Counted from the first letter of the stretch, positions 1 to 9,341 are shown. The stretch is DNA of 64,000 nucleotides from Nocardia vinacea (GCF_035920345.1 NZ_CP109149.1:9920001-9984000); one strand, 5' to 3'. Made by a program: numbers and translations. Notes: a model not told the origin generated them from the sequence alone.

Positions 1-45
1 GAGCGGTTTCAACCATCACAGTATTGCCACGGTTGGGGATCGGAT

Positions 46-558
46 TTACTCGGACTCCCCACGGTAATAAGCGGATTCGGTGACCACGGGTGCCGCCTCG
101 GATGCCTCGCCGTACACCCGCTGCCGCGTCGTGAACATCCGCCCGCGCGAGGCCACGACGGGTGCGAAACGCGGGAGTCCGGAGGCCGCTCCCGTATCGT
201 CGTACATCGCATCGATACCGCCGCGCATGAAGTAGGCCTCATGCCAGAATCCGGTCCCGCCGGAGTCGCGCAGGAACTTCTGCCACCAATCCCGGTGCGG
301 CGCAGAGCGTGTCCACCGTTCGAGTGAATCCAGATCCCGCCAGTACTGCCGCGCCCCCCAATGCGGCGGAAACAGCGACCAGATCACATCCTCGTGCGAC
401 AACAGCCCGTCCGGTCGATCCTTGTGCGAACGATACAGTTTCGGGCCCAGACCGAGTAACCGCAGGATTCCGCGCGGCTTGCGTACCCGCATGCCGAGAT
501 AGATGACGACCAGATCCGGATATCCGGACAGATCGACAGTGGTCCTGTTCACCCGCAT
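46..558 (-). CDS. DUF4188-type protein
   Basis: A 170-residue protein resembling the DUF4188 family of small monooxygenase-like proteins. Visible family features are the early VVIYLGMRV strand, the QYWRDLDSLERWTR segment (an aromatic-rich ferredoxin-like fold signature) and the GFWHEAYFM segment. The reaction is unknown. I start at the ATG at 558 because a GGAGGTG ribosome binding site sits just upstream; an in-frame upstream ATG at 591 has no such site. The gene lies just outside the tRNA-Leu element and belongs to the host chromosome. Family assignment is from memory of the fold and motifs; function is not inferred. Confidence 0.75.
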   Translation of the reverse strand: MRVNRTTVDLSGYPDLVVIYLGMRVRKPRGILRLLGLGPKLYRSHKDRPDGLLSHEDVIWSLFPPHWGARQYWRDLDSLERWTRSAPHRDWWQKFLRDSGGTGFWHEAYFMRGGIDAMYDDTGAASGLPRFAPVVASRGRMFTTRQRVYGEASEAAPVVTESAYYRGESE

Positions 559-661
559 CGACGCACCTCCGCCTCGGGCCACCCATTGCAAACCCTACGC
601 CGGAAATACGAGACAGTCCGCGCCCTAGTTCGATCGCCGCCCGAGCGGGCCTCAGGTGAGA

Positions 662-692
662 ACGGCCCATGCTCTCCAAGAGCATGGGCCGT
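662..692. terminator. Perfect hairpin, original tRNA-Leu terminator
   Basis: A 14-bp perfect stem (662-675 with 679-692) and a 3-base loop. It lies 8 bases beyond the left att repeat. If the element were excised, it would sit directly downstream of the 3' end of tRNA-Leu on the minus strand, so it is probably the ancestral tRNA terminator. It could also serve the DUF4188 side. Confidence 0.7.
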
Positions 693-699
693 CTGCCAG

Positions 700-755
700 C
701 TGGTGCCGATTGTGGGACTCGAACCCACACGTCCTTTCGGACAACGGTTTTTGAG
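700..755. repeat. Left attachment repeat (att, 56 bp)
   Basis: Identical to 9342-9397. It covers the 3' end of tRNA-Leu from the CCA up to the anticodon loop; beyond base 755 the match stops, so this copy is not a tRNA gene. Confidence 0.9.
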
Positions 756-1124
756 GTTGTCACTCTCGACGTTTGCATGTGTTGGGGATCGTTGGCTCCG
801 GTAGCGGTGAGCGGCTGACCTGCTGATTCGGTCGGTGGGATCGTTGGTAGATGTTGGTCATGTCGCATATCACTGCGGACTGACTGTGGACCCGGCAGGT
901 GGCTGACCGACACGGTAATGATGGGCGGCGTGTCGGAAGGGCCGCTCAAGTAAACGTCTGGTTTGCCATGAGCATGAGGCTGGGTTGAATCCGGTTGCTC
1001 GACGTATGCTGATGCTTGTCGAGGCTCAGGGTGCGCCAGTTTCTCAGCCCGGCCTAACGGCGCGGTAGATCTCCGTAAAGAGGAGCTGCGCAGTGCTGGT
1101 TGAAAGTTGCGGAGGGAGGCCCCG
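756..1124. other. No gene seen
   Basis: This stretch between the left att repeat and the first element gene has no open frame with convincing coding character. Short frames on the minus strand run through the tRNA fragment and are not credible. Confidence 0.5.
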
Positions 1125-1601
1125 ATGGATACAGCTGCCCAGGTCGCTTCAGCAATTATCGCCCTTGTTGCGCTAAGTGTGGCCGCAGTGGCGCTGGTAC
1201 TTACCTATAGGCAGACTCGCTCCTTGGCGGAGCAAACGCGACTGGCCAATAAGTTGGCTCGGACGGCGGAGCTTCGCGCTTTGCTCGGTCATCTGCACAG
1301 CGTTACAGCGGTACTGCTCGAGAAGCCCGAACTGAGAAAGTGTGTGTATGGACACGACAGCGGGGGAGGACTGACTGTCGACCAGAAAGACCGGCTCGAC
1401 ACGATGATCGAGATGCTGGCTGATGTTCTCGAATTGTTGCTGGTATCCGTCTACCGCCTGCCCAGTGGCGACGAAACAACTGAAGACAAATCTTGGCTGG
1501 AATATGTCCGCGACATGCGGTCTACATGCCCGAAGTTGTGCGAAGCCGTGAGGGACCATCCGACCTGGTGGCCTGCACTGGCGAAATTTCCCGATCGGTG
1601 A
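1125..1601 (+). CDS. Small membrane-anchored protein of unknown function
   Basis: 158 residues. One hydrophobic segment covers roughly residues 8-27, followed by a charged, mostly helical cytoplasmic-type region (TYRQTRSLAEQTRL onward) and a Trp-rich end (HPTWWPALAKF). No family is recognised; the layout resembles one-pass actinobacterial proteins with a helical tail. The ATG at 1125 follows a GGAGGGAGG site; the TTG at 1107 overlaps that site and is rejected. It is the first gene inside the tRNA-Leu element and is likely accessory cargo. Confidence 0.7.
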   Translation: MDTAAQVASAIIALVALSVAAVALVLTYRQTRSLAEQTRLANKLARTAELRALLGHLHSVTAVLLEKPELRKCVYGHDSGGGLTVDQKDRLDTMIEMLADVLELLLVSVYRLPSGDETTEDKSWLEYVRDMRSTCPKLCEAVRDHPTWWPALAKFPDR

Positions 1602-1840
1602 AGCCCAAGGCCATCGGGCGGATATGTCGCCTATCCACCTGGAACCTACGCCCCTCCCTGCTTCCTCATACTTGCGCCCCTCAGCGGAGCTCGGCCGTGT
1701 CAAGGGCGCTCTTTCCCTTGACTCGGCCGAGTGGAGCGAGACAATCGGAGTATGAGGTGGCTGGGAACTCCCGCGTGATCCAACCTCGGGATCCGCGGCT
1801 TCGTCGTGTTCGGGGCCAGGGGCTGTGAGAGCCTCATCGG

Positions 1841-2104
1841 ATGCGTACTGAAGCAGTCGCCGTTACCGATGTCCGGATTGGCGACGTCATCAAGTCCGAC
1901 AACTCTGAGCTGTGGCTCGAAGTCGATGAGATCGGTAGCCTCGCGCCTCAGCCTCGTGATGGAGCGATGCCGGGCGAGCCAGATGAGTATTACACCGGGC
2001 ACTACTTCTGCGGTCCGATGATCGATGGCGTCGGCGTGAAGGGTGACAGGCATTGCTTCAGCTACCGCGATGACCTGCTGGTCGTGCGTCGAGAAGCGTT
2101 GTAG
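1841..2104 (+). CDS. Small hypothetical protein
   Basis: 87 residues, no family recognised. The sequence reads as a compact folded protein (IGDVIKSDNSELWLEVDEI, then YYTGHYFCGP and GDRHCFSYRDDLLVVRRE), with alternating beta-strand patterns and no signal peptide. The start ATG has only a modest ribosome binding site. It sits between the first element gene and the IS21 insertion. Confidence 0.55.
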   Translation: MRTEAVAVTDVRIGDVIKSDNSELWLEVDEIGSLAPQPRDGAMPGEPDEYYTGHYFCGPMIDGVGVKGDRHCFSYRDDLLVVRREAL

Positions 2105-2197
2105 GGTCGTCATTCCTGAGAATGGCGCAGTGCGGTGCCGACGTGCCGACGCGCCGTGCGACCGCCGTTCAGGGAGCGCGTTGCGTGTCGTAGCGCG

Positions 2198-2220
2198 GCG
2201 GCGGCGCTCTGCGCCGCCGC
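2198..2220. terminator. GC hairpin after small gene
   Basis: A perfect 10-bp stem (2198-2207 with 2211-2220) and a TCT loop about 95 bases after the 87-residue gene. There is no U-tract, so function as a terminator is only likely. Confidence 0.45.
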
Positions 2221-2320
2221 AGGCGCTCTTGAGCCTGTATAGCGAAATTTGTCGACGTTCACGTAATTCCCGCCGCGTTCGTTCATGTAATTGGGCAGGT
2301 GGTGGGTCCTGGTTGATGTT

Positions 2321-3103
2321 CTACCCGATGGCCTCCTTCTGTGGGGTCTTCGGCTCGTTCTTGGTGCGGGGCCGTTTGTTGGGCCGGTAGGACGGCCCGT
2401 TCATGAAGACCTGGTGGCTGGTGTTGATGAGCCTGTCCAGGAGGGACTCAGCGACAACGGGATTCGGGAACAGCGGATACCAGTCGACCGGTGACCTGTT
2501 GGATGTGAGCACCATGGAGCCGCCGGCGGCGGCGCGTTCGGAGATCAGTTCGTAGAGGTCGTCGGCTTGGGTGGCGGTGAGTTCGCGCATGCCGAAGTCG
2601 TCGAGGATGAGCACTGCGGGCCGGACGAACTCGCGCAGCCGTTTGTCCCAGGTGCGGTCGGCGTGACCACCGGCCAGAGTGGCGAGGAGGCGGCTGGTTT
2701 TCATGAACCGGACCTCCGCGCCCTGACGGATCGCCAGATGCCCAAGTCCTTGTGCCACATGGGTTTTCCCGACTCCGACAGGTCCGTAGAGGACGACCGA
2801 TTCACCGACCGGCAGCCACCGCAGTGCGGCGAGGTCGCGGATCTGCGCGGCGGGCAGTTTCGGGGAGACAGCGAAGTCGAACTGCTCCAGGGTGAGTTGT
2901 TGCTCGAACTGGGCGCGGCGGATGCGGCGAGCGATCGATTGGGATTCGCGTCGGGCGATCTCGTCGTGACAGAGGACCTGCAGGAACTCGATATGCCCGA
3001 GATCCCCGGCGCGGGCCTGGGCGAGACGGGATTCGAGGGTCTGCAACATCCCCGACAGCTTCAACGTTCGCAAGGCTTGTTCGAGGGCGACGTCGACGAT
3101 CAT
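2321..3103 (-). CDS. istB: IS21 helper ATPase IstB
   Basis: 260-residue AAA+ ATPase that partners the IstA transposase and directs target choice. The Walker A motif GPVGVGKTH lies around residue 107 and Walker B VLILDDFGM follows; the arginine-rich region near GGSMVLTSNRSP is also typical. Full length for the family. Its ATG overlaps the istA stop by four bases, implying translational coupling. Confidence 0.95.
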   Translation of the reverse strand: MIVDVALEQALRTLKLSGMLQTLESRLAQARAGDLGHIEFLQVLCHDEIARRESQSIARRIRRAQFEQQLTLEQFDFAVSPKLPAAQIRDLAALRWLPVGESVVLYGPVGVGKTHVAQGLGHLAIRQGAEVRFMKTSRLLATLAGGHADRTWDKRLREFVRPAVLILDDFGMRELTATQADDLYELISERAAAGGSMVLTSNRSPVDWYPLFPNPVVAESLLDRLINTSHQVFMNGPSYRPNKRPRTKNEPKTPQKEAIG

Positions 3104-4770
3104 GCCGACACCCCCTCGCCGCGGTCACGGTCCCCGGCGCCGTCACGGGCGTCATCGTCCCGGTCGGCGTTCGCGGTGGCGGCGATAGCGGCCGGACTGT
3201 TCGGGTTGGGCAGGGCCACGACGTTGCGAAACAGCCGCGAAGGGCCATGCAGGAACGCCGCGGCACCTCCATCACCGGTCGATGGTGGTGGCGGATCGGC
3301 CTCCAGCCCGGCGACCAGGATGCCCTTGATCGTCCGATAGGACGGGTCGCCGACCGTGATCGCCTTGGCGCAGGCCAACTCGAGCCGGGCAGCGCCGTGC
3401 TTGTCGGCCAGCCCAAGCACCCCTTGGGCAGCGCGCAACCGGAAAAGCGCGTTCTCCGACAGCAATTCGGCGATCACTGCGACGGTCGATCCACCGATCT
3501 CGGTGGCGCGGTTGCGGCACCAGGTCGGTCCCCGCATGGCGAAAGCGATCTTTTCCGGCGGGTAGTGCGACACGTCGGTCTGCTTGCCGAACGGTTTACG
3601 CACGTGTGTGGCGATCAGCTCGCCCTTGTCGAAGATCTGCACCATCGAATACGTCGATCGGGCGTCCACCTTGCGGCCGATATGCCGCCACGGAACCGAA
3701 TACAAGGCTTTGCCGACCTTGACATGAATATCCGGCCCGACAGTGCCTGTCGTCCAGTCCGCGAGCACAAAGTCCTTGCCCGGCAACGTAATCAATGCCT
3801 CCGCCTCGATCGCCGCGAACACCGATATCGGCGACGCACCATCCAGTGGCCGACACGACCGGGCACCGGCCACCTCCCGGCACCATTCGAGGGCCGCGTC
3901 CTGCATCTGCTGCAGCGACGTCCATTCCCGGCCACGCCAGAACGAGTCACGGATATAGGGCATCGGCCGCTCGACCCGCGGTTTGTCCTTTGGTTTCCCA
4001 CGCCGGGCCGGATCCACCAAAGTGCCGTAATGATGCGCCAATTCGGCATAGGACCGGTTGATCTTCGGGTCATACAAATCCGGGCGCGCCACCCCGGTCC
4101 GCAGATTGTCGGGCACCAAACGGGCCGGGACACCACCGAAGAACGCGAACGCCTCCACATGCGCTTGGGTCCAGGCCTGCTGGTCCATCGTCAGCACCGG
4201 ACGCACGAACATCATCCGCGACATCGCCAACACCATCACGAACGCCCAGATCCGACGCCTGCGCCCACCCACCGGATCGACCCACGAACCCAGATACCCG
4301 TAATCGATCTGAGCTTCCTCACCCGGCGGCGGGTCATCGCGCAGCACCGTCACCTTCGCCCGCTGGTCCTCCTCCGGAAGGTTCGCTTCCACATACCTTT
4401 TCAGCGACGACACCGACGCCGTCAAACCCTGCTCATCGCGCAACCGCTGCCAGATCGTCTGCTTGCTCACCCCAGCCTTGAGCATCGCCACGATGTAATC
4501 GCGGTGCTGCTCGATCTGCGGCCACGTCGTCTGCCGCAACCTCGTGTCGGCCAAGTGCGGGAACCACTCCCGCACCAGCTCGCCCCACTCCTGCGGCGAC
4601 CGAACCGGACCACCCGGCGTCAGCCCGGCCGCTATCGCTGGGTCCACATACTTCTTCACCGTCTTGCGGTCCAACCCCAGGCTGGACGCGATCTGGCTCT
4701 GCGAACGACCTGCATGCCAGTGGATCAAGATCTCGGTCACATCGACCACGTCGAACGTTCTCCTCGCCAA
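3100..4770 (-). CDS. istA: IS21 transposase IstA
   Basis: 556-residue DDE transposase. The N-terminus has a helix-turn-helix (SQIASSLGLDRKTVKKYVDP), followed by the RNase H-like catalytic core. Candidate acidic residues are visible in QIDYGYLG, VPDNLRTGV and KDKPRVERP. A C-terminal Mu-transposase-like beta domain follows. No frameshift is seen. It is transcribed first in the istA-istB pair from the right end of the element. Confidence 0.95.
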   Translation of the reverse strand: MARRTFDVVDVTEILIHWHAGRSQSQIASSLGLDRKTVKKYVDPAIAAGLTPGGPVRSPQEWGELVREWFPHLADTRLRQTTWPQIEQHRDYIVAMLKAGVSKQTIWQRLRDEQGLTASVSSLKRYVEANLPEEDQRAKVTVLRDDPPPGEEAQIDYGYLGSWVDPVGGRRRRIWAFVMVLAMSRMMFVRPVLTMDQQAWTQAHVEAFAFFGGVPARLVPDNLRTGVARPDLYDPKINRSYAELAHHYGTLVDPARRGKPKDKPRVERPMPYIRDSFWRGREWTSLQQMQDAALEWCREVAGARSCRPLDGASPISVFAAIEAEALITLPGKDFVLADWTTGTVGPDIHVKVGKALYSVPWRHIGRKVDARSTYSMVQIFDKGELIATHVRKPFGKQTDVSHYPPEKIAFAMRGPTWCRNRATEIGGSTVAVIAELLSENALFRLRAAQGVLGLADKHGAARLELACAKAITVGDPSYRTIKGILVAGLEADPPPPSTGDGGAAAFLHGPSRLFRNVVALPNPNSPAAIAATANADRDDDARDGAGDRDRGEGVSA

Positions 4771-5108
4771 TTCTGGCTCCCATCACCTTCATCAGATGGG
4801 AGCAGCCAACTTCCTGCGAGGACCACACCAGCCACAGCACGCCCACCAGGGTGGGGAATTACGTGAACGACACCCTGCCCAATTACGTGAACGGCATACC
4901 GGGAATTACCTGAACGAAAACCGGCTCAACCTGCGGATTTCCGTGAACGCCGACAAAATTCGGCAACAACTTCGGAAGTCACCCGGAGGTCGTCTGCGCA
5001 GCTCTGCTCGGTTCGGTTCGATGTCATCGTGACCCGTCCGGGGGTGCCGACTAAGTCGACACTGCGGCTTCCAGCACGTAGCGCAGTGGGGGCTGAGAGC
5101 ATAGTGCG

Positions 5109-5777
5109 GTGAACCGTGAAGAGTTGGAACGAGAATCGACCTTCTGGAACGACGCGCTGAGATCGGCAGGACTAGACAACATCTCTGTCAAGCTTGACAC
5201 GGTGGGCTACCTGGACGGTCACATCCCGAATCTGACGACCCCGCAGTTACGTCAGCAAATGGCCGCAGCTGAGCAGTTTGAGCGCGACTATCCGTTGCTC
5301 AGTTACGGCAGATCGCGGTATGGCCGCGCAGTCCACGGCTTGGTGCGGGATTACCAAGATGCGATCAATCTGGAACTGGCACGGCGCGATCGGCACGAGC
5401 AGATGCAGAAGATAGCAGCGGTCGCGGAGACCGTCGAGGATGCTGGGGTACGAGACAAGTTGTCAGAACTCGTATCTAAGCTCGATGAGCAGCAGCAGCG
5501 GATCGATGAGTTGGCGCGAGATGGCGAGGGTGGAAAAGCCGCCATGAGTCGCCTTGAGTACCGCAAAGAGCTTTGGCGAATGCGGAAGTCGATGTTGGAT
5601 CGCGAACCAGCAGCGGTTCTCCTGGGCGGTCTCTTGCTGGTCGTGTTCGGCGGAACACTGATCGCTGCCATGTTCTTGCATACCGAGATATCACAGATCA
5701 TATCCAGCGCTTTCCTTATGATCCTCGGATTCTTCTTCGGCCAGACAAGCAGCCGTCGCTCCCAAGATGACGGGTAG
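5109..5777 (+). CDS. Coiled-coil protein with two C-terminal membrane segments
   Basis: 222 residues, no family recognised. Residues about 95-150 are heptad-rich (VAETVEDAGVRDKLSELVSK and onward). Two hydrophobic segments follow near residues 163-185 and 190-208, so the protein is likely a tail-anchored membrane protein with its bulk in the cytoplasm. The start is a GTG at 5109. The gene lies immediately right of the IS21 copy within the tRNA-Leu element. Confidence 0.7.
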   Translation: MNREELERESTFWNDALRSAGLDNISVKLDTVGYLDGHIPNLTTPQLRQQMAAAEQFERDYPLLSYGRSRYGRAVHGLVRDYQDAINLELARRDRHEQMQKIAAVAETVEDAGVRDKLSELVSKLDEQQQRIDELARDGEGGKAAMSRLEYRKELWRMRKSMLDREPAAVLLGGLLLVVFGGTLIAAMFLHTEISQIISSAFLMILGFFFGQTSSRRSQDDG

Positions 5778-5984
5778 TCGGGTAGTACTGATGCTAAAGG
5801 GGGGGCGACTGCGATAACTGACCCCGTTAATGACGCGGTGTGGCGCAGTTGTTAGGAGGCTGTCATCAGGGAGAAGGACCCGGGGCCTGCCCATGTGTCG
5901 GTTGGCTGTCGCGGCTTCGTTGTGGGCAGTTGTCAGTGGCGGCGGCTACTGTGAGCCTGACATTGTCGACAAAGGGGGGCCGGC

Positions 5985-6908
5985 GTGCGGATGTTCGATC
6001 GGATCAATCGCCGAGACATCGAACTGCAACTTGCCCGTGTTGTGCAGCCGTTGCCTACAGACACTCCGATCACCGCTTCGGTTTTGCGTGGGATCGTGCG
6101 GCAATCTGTCCGTGTTGTTGCGGACGAGTGCGTGTTGTGGTTTGAGTCCGTGGACGAGTTTCGAGTGGGGCCCCGATGGGATCTTGCTACGACTTGCGGT
6201 CCGCTGCGCTTGCCGTTCGATTCGATGTGGATCGAATGGGCGATGCCGGAGCGCAATGCTGAGCCAGCGCCAAATGCAGGTTTGGCCGTTGCGGCGTGGA
6301 TCGCGAGCGAGGAACCGCCCGAGTGGGCACCTCCGGGAACGGTTCAGATGTTGACGTGCATAAACTTCGTCGAGGTGTGGAAGGGCATTCTTGCCTACGC
6401 GCCATCGATGGCGCTGGTTTTCGTTGACGAGCACGGCAGCTGTCTGGGTATGGACGCTACCGGCAACATCAGTAGTGAGGATCGAGAAGCGTTGCAGGCC
6501 ACGGTGTTACCGGGACTGCTCGCGGTTGGACTGATGAATTGCCGGAACGTCGAGGTGAGCGAGTCTCGCGACCGAGATCGCTCTCAACGTAAACAGCGGT
6601 CGGGGACACACAAACCCCCGAAGCCATTGCGGCATCACGTCATTACGCTTCCGGGCATAAGTAGGCCGAGGACGTCGGGCGAGGTGCGGTCAGCTGCTGG
6701 TGGTCCCGCACCGTGGCATCTAGTACGTGGGCACTTCAAGACATTCACGGATGAGGCGCCGTTGATGGGAAAGCATGTCGGTACGTATTGGTGGCAACCG
6801 ACTGTGCGAGGTCGGAAAGAAGACGGCGTGATCGAAACCAGTTACAAGGTGGCGCCGCCTACGGGGTCTTCAGGGCCGATGGTGACTGATGCTTGGCGGC
6901 CTGAATAG
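5985..6908 (+). CDS. Hypothetical mobile-element protein
   Basis: 307 residues, soluble. The N-terminal two thirds are Trp-rich and unrecognised. The C-terminal part (HLVRGHFKTFTDEAPLMGKH, then VGTYWWQPTVRG) resembles a short module seen at the end of many actinophage and island proteins; its role is unknown. GTG at 5985 or ATG at 5991 could be the start; both follow an AAAGGGGGG stretch. It is the gene upstream of the damaged rep gene. Confidence 0.65.
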   Translation: MRMFDRINRRDIELQLARVVQPLPTDTPITASVLRGIVRQSVRVVADECVLWFESVDEFRVGPRWDLATTCGPLRLPFDSMWIEWAMPERNAEPAPNAGLAVAAWIASEEPPEWAPPGTVQMLTCINFVEVWKGILAYAPSMALVFVDEHGSCLGMDATGNISSEDREALQATVLPGLLAVGLMNCRNVEVSESRDRDRSQRKQRSGTHKPPKPLRHHVITLPGISRPRTSGEVRSAAGGPAPWHLVRGHFKTFTDEAPLMGKHVGTYWWQPTVRGRKEDGVIETSYKVAPPTGSSGPMVTDAWRPE

Positions 6909-7079
6909 TCGTAAGCGGTGCGGGTTGCTGGTCGATATTGCGGAGGCATGTCTACAGCCTCATCGCCCGAATCGGAGGCGGCTTTCCATCCGGACCTGTC
7001 GTGCATACTCGCTAGCGAGCGCTACTGGGCCCCGTTCACCGTCGGCATCGAGAGTGGTGCCGTCATCGTCGTCACCGAT

Positions 7080-7280
7080 GTCTTTCGTGTCGGCTTGAAC
7101 ACCCCAGCGGATCACGTGCGCGGGCTGGATGTCGTCCATCTCATCCATCAACGCGAGTGCGTCATCGAAGCTCGGCAGCAGGCGCCCGGTATCGGGGTCG
7201 GCGAACGCGCTGGCGTGGTGATCCCAGATCGGCATGTGGTTGTCGGTGTAGACCTCGCGGTCGAAGTGTGGCCAACGTCC
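7080..7280 (-). pseudogene. Inverted internal fragment of rep gene
   Basis: Read on the minus strand, this gives WPHFDREVYTDNHMPIWDHH, then DPDTGRLLPSFDDALALMDE and PAHVIRWGVQADTKD. That is the stretch which in actinomycete integrative-element Rep proteins directly precedes the GYLTKYLTKS motif. The motif is present next door but on the plus strand, so this piece appears inverted. The boundaries are approximate. Open frame on the minus strand extends from 7322 to 6960, but its ends are probably fortuitous. Confidence 0.6.
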
Positions 7281-7863
7281 CGGCAAAGCCAAGAGTGTCA
7301 TCGCCGGTGAGGATGCGGGCAAGCTGATCGGCTATCTGACCAAGTACCTCACCAAGTCCATCGGCGAGGTACTGGAAGCTCCGAACGAACGCACCCGGCG
7401 CCACTACGAACGCCTGCATCACGAACTGCAGCGCACCCCGTGCTCACCCACATGCGCGGTGTGGCTGCGCTACGGCATCGCCCCACGTAATGCGACGGCC
7501 AAGACTCAACCAGGCCGCTGCAAGGGCAAAGCCCACCGCCGAGACACCCTCGGCCTGCGTGGCCGCCGGGTGCTGGTGTCCCGGCGATGGAGCAACAAGA
7601 CCCTGCCCGACCACAAGGCCGATCGCATCGAATTCGTTCGGCAAGTGCTCGCCGCAGTCGGCCACGCCAAATCCGAACAAGCCAAAGGCTGGGTAGTACG
7701 CCTGACCGAACCGAGTGATCCAGATGTCCCTCGACGCGAGCAACTGATCATGTCCGCGGTCGCGCAACGCTCGATCTGGCAGAACGAATACCTCGCCGCG
7801 AAAGCCCTGATAACGGATGCTCCAGGGGCGCAAGAACTTTCGGCAATCCAGACAGCGGCATAG
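7222..7863 (+). pseudogene. Replication initiator (RepSA-like), C-terminal part
   Basis: The frame is open from 7222; homologous sequence starts near 7280 with AKSVIAGEDAGKLIGYLTKY and continues through RHYERLHHELQRTPCSPTCA, WLRYGI and RRWSNKTLPDHKADR to the stop. This is the C-terminal half of Rep proteins of actinomycete integrative elements. The N-terminal catalytic half is absent from this strand, and a middle fragment lies inverted just upstream. The gene is therefore probably dead, leaving the element unable to replicate by itself. It is followed by xis at 7885. Confidence 0.8.
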
Positions 7864-7884
7864 GAACTCGGGAGGGAAATTACC

Positions 7885-8091
7885 GTGAGCGAGGAAGAAA
7901 CCTACCTGCGGGCGAAGGACTGCGAGGCGCTGACCGGCATTCCGGAAGCCACTTGGAGGTGGTGGGCGCATGTCGGTTCGGGGCCAGCGAGTTTCAAGCT
8001 CGGTCCGCGTCGGCGTGTGTGGCGCAAGTCCGTGGTGTTGGCGTGGATCGCAGAGCAGGAGAAGCTGACCGGAACCGGTGAGGCCGCCTGA
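7885..8091 (+). CDS. xis: Excisionase-like helix-turn-helix protein
   Basis: 68 residues, a MerR/AlpA-type winged helix (LRAKDCEALTGIPEATWRWW, then KLGPRRRVWRKSVVLAWIAE). Such proteins bind the att sites and steer integrase toward excision. The stop overlaps the integrase ATG by one base (TGATG), so the two are translationally coupled. No defect is seen. Identification as Xis rests on size, fold and position. Confidence 0.85.
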   Translation: MSEEETYLRAKDCEALTGIPEATWRWWAHVGSGPASFKLGPRRRVWRKSVVLAWIAEQEKLTGTGEAA

Positions 8092-9302
8092 TGGTGACTC
8101 GGCGTAATCCTCGCTCAGGTATCGAGGACCGGTGGTATCCGACTGTGGTCGTGGTCGATCCGGTCACCGGCAAGAAGTCGACGAAGAAGGAGAAGTCGGA
8201 AGAGCGGTTCGGCAAGGGGAAGCGGTGGCGTGCCCGGTACGTCGATCCGAACGGGGTGGAACGCTCGCGGGCCTTCGACACCAAGATTCAGGCTCAGAAG
8301 TTCCTTGATAGCGACGTGACGACAAAGATTGTCACCGGGACTTGGGTCGATCCGGATCGCAGTGGTGTGCTGTTCTCGGTGGTCGCTGAGAAGTGGTTCA
8401 CCTCCAAGAAATTCCGCAAGCCGAAGACCGTGGCCGGATATCGGTCGCTGCTGGACACGATCGTGCTGCCACGGTGGGGAGAGGTGCCGATACGGGATAT
8501 CGAGTTCGAGGACATCCAAGAGTGGGTGGTGAACCTGTCGCAGTCCGGTAGTTCCAGATTCGAAGGTCGTGGCTTGTCCGCCTCGCGAGTGATCCAGTCG
8601 TACCAGGTGCTTAGCCAGGTACAACGGTACGCCATCAAAGCGAAGCGGCTGGCGGTGAATCCGGCCGAGGATATCGACTTGCCGACGATGATCGCGGGGG
8701 AGCGGAACTACCTCACGCATTTGGAAGTGATGAAGCTCGCAATGGCGGCCGGCCGATTCCGGACGCTGGTGTTCACCCTGGCCTACACCGGTATCCGCTT
8801 CGGCGAGGCGATCGCTCTTCGGACATCGAATGTTGACATCGAGAACCGGCGTATCCGGGTGACGCGTTCGGCAACTGGGGTGACCGGTCAAGGCGTGGTG
8901 GAGTCGGACACGAAGAATCACACGACTCGGTCGGTTCCGGTGCCCAGAATCCTCGCCAAGGAGTTCTCGGCACTGCTGGGGGGACGTAGGCCGGATGCGC
9001 TGGTCTTCCCCAGCCACAGGGGCGGCTATCTCACCTCGACCGAGTTCAGGTGGGTGTTCAACCAGGCGGCGGCGGATGTTGGATTGAAAGGTGTTGTGCC
9101 GCATAGCCTTCGCCATACTGCCGCGTCGTTGGCGATCAGCGCCGGAGCAAATATCAAGGTCGTTCAGAAGATGCTCGGCCACAAAACGGCGACGCTGACC
9201 CTCGATCTCTATGGGCACCTGTTCCCGGATGATCTGGACGCGGTGGCCGATGGGATGGACGCCGGTGCTCGGACTGCTGCGGACCAATTGCGGACTGCGT
9301 GA
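8091..9302 (+). CDS. int: Tyrosine site-specific integrase
   Basis: 403 residues. It contains an AP2-like arm-binding N-terminus (GKGKRWRARYVDPNGVERSR), a SAM-like core-binding domain, and a C-terminal catalytic domain. Catalytic residues are visible as Arg in YTGIRFGEAIAL (about residue 234), HSLRHT (about 337-341) and the Tyr in LDLYGHLFPDD (about 373). It should recombine the att core in tRNA-Leu. It lies directly beside the right att repeat, pointing toward it. Confidence 0.95.
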   Translation: MVTRRNPRSGIEDRWYPTVVVVDPVTGKKSTKKEKSEERFGKGKRWRARYVDPNGVERSRAFDTKIQAQKFLDSDVTTKIVTGTWVDPDRSGVLFSVVAEKWFTSKKFRKPKTVAGYRSLLDTIVLPRWGEVPIRDIEFEDIQEWVVNLSQSGSSRFEGRGLSASRVIQSYQVLSQVQRYAIKAKRLAVNPAEDIDLPTMIAGERNYLTHLEVMKLAMAAGRFRTLVFTLAYTGIRFGEAIALRTSNVDIENRRIRVTRSATGVTGQGVVESDTKNHTTRSVPVPRILAKEFSALLGGRRPDALVFPSHRGGYLTSTEFRWVFNQAAADVGLKGVVPHSLRHTAASLAISAGANIKVVQKMLGHKTATLTLDLYGHLFPDDLDAVADGMDAGARTAADQLRTA

Positions 9303-9317
9303 TGCCTGAAATGGGAG

Positions 9318-9339
9318 AGAGCCCCAATACAGGGGCTCT
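9318..9339. terminator. Element-borne hairpin next to tRNA 3' end
   Basis: 8-bp perfect stem (9318-9325 with 9332-9339), 3 bases from the att repeat and 16 bases after the int stop. It can end the int transcript and, on the other strand, replaces the terminator that tRNA-Leu lost on integration. Confidence 0.65.
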
Positions 9340-9341
9340 AC

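Larger units (their letters stand above)
2250..4955 (-). mobile_element. IS21-family insertion sequence
   Basis: A 2706-bp element carrying istA and istB. The ends begin TGTCGACGTTCACG (left, 2250) and, on the other strand, TGTCGGCGTTCACG (right, ending 4955). The 5-bp sequence AAATT directly flanks both ends (2245-2249 and 4956-4960) as a target duplication. Subterminal copies of the CGTTCACGTAATT motif occur at both ends, as expected for transposase binding sites in this family. Both genes look intact, so the copy may be active and fairly recent. Confidence 0.93.

Noticed and set aside
700..755. Second tRNA-Leu gene
   Set aside because: Only the 3' portion is present; similarity ends in the anticodon loop, so it is an att repeat.
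3247..4866. 539-codon plus-strand frame across istA
   Set aside because: Arg/His-rich antisense of the transposase gene.
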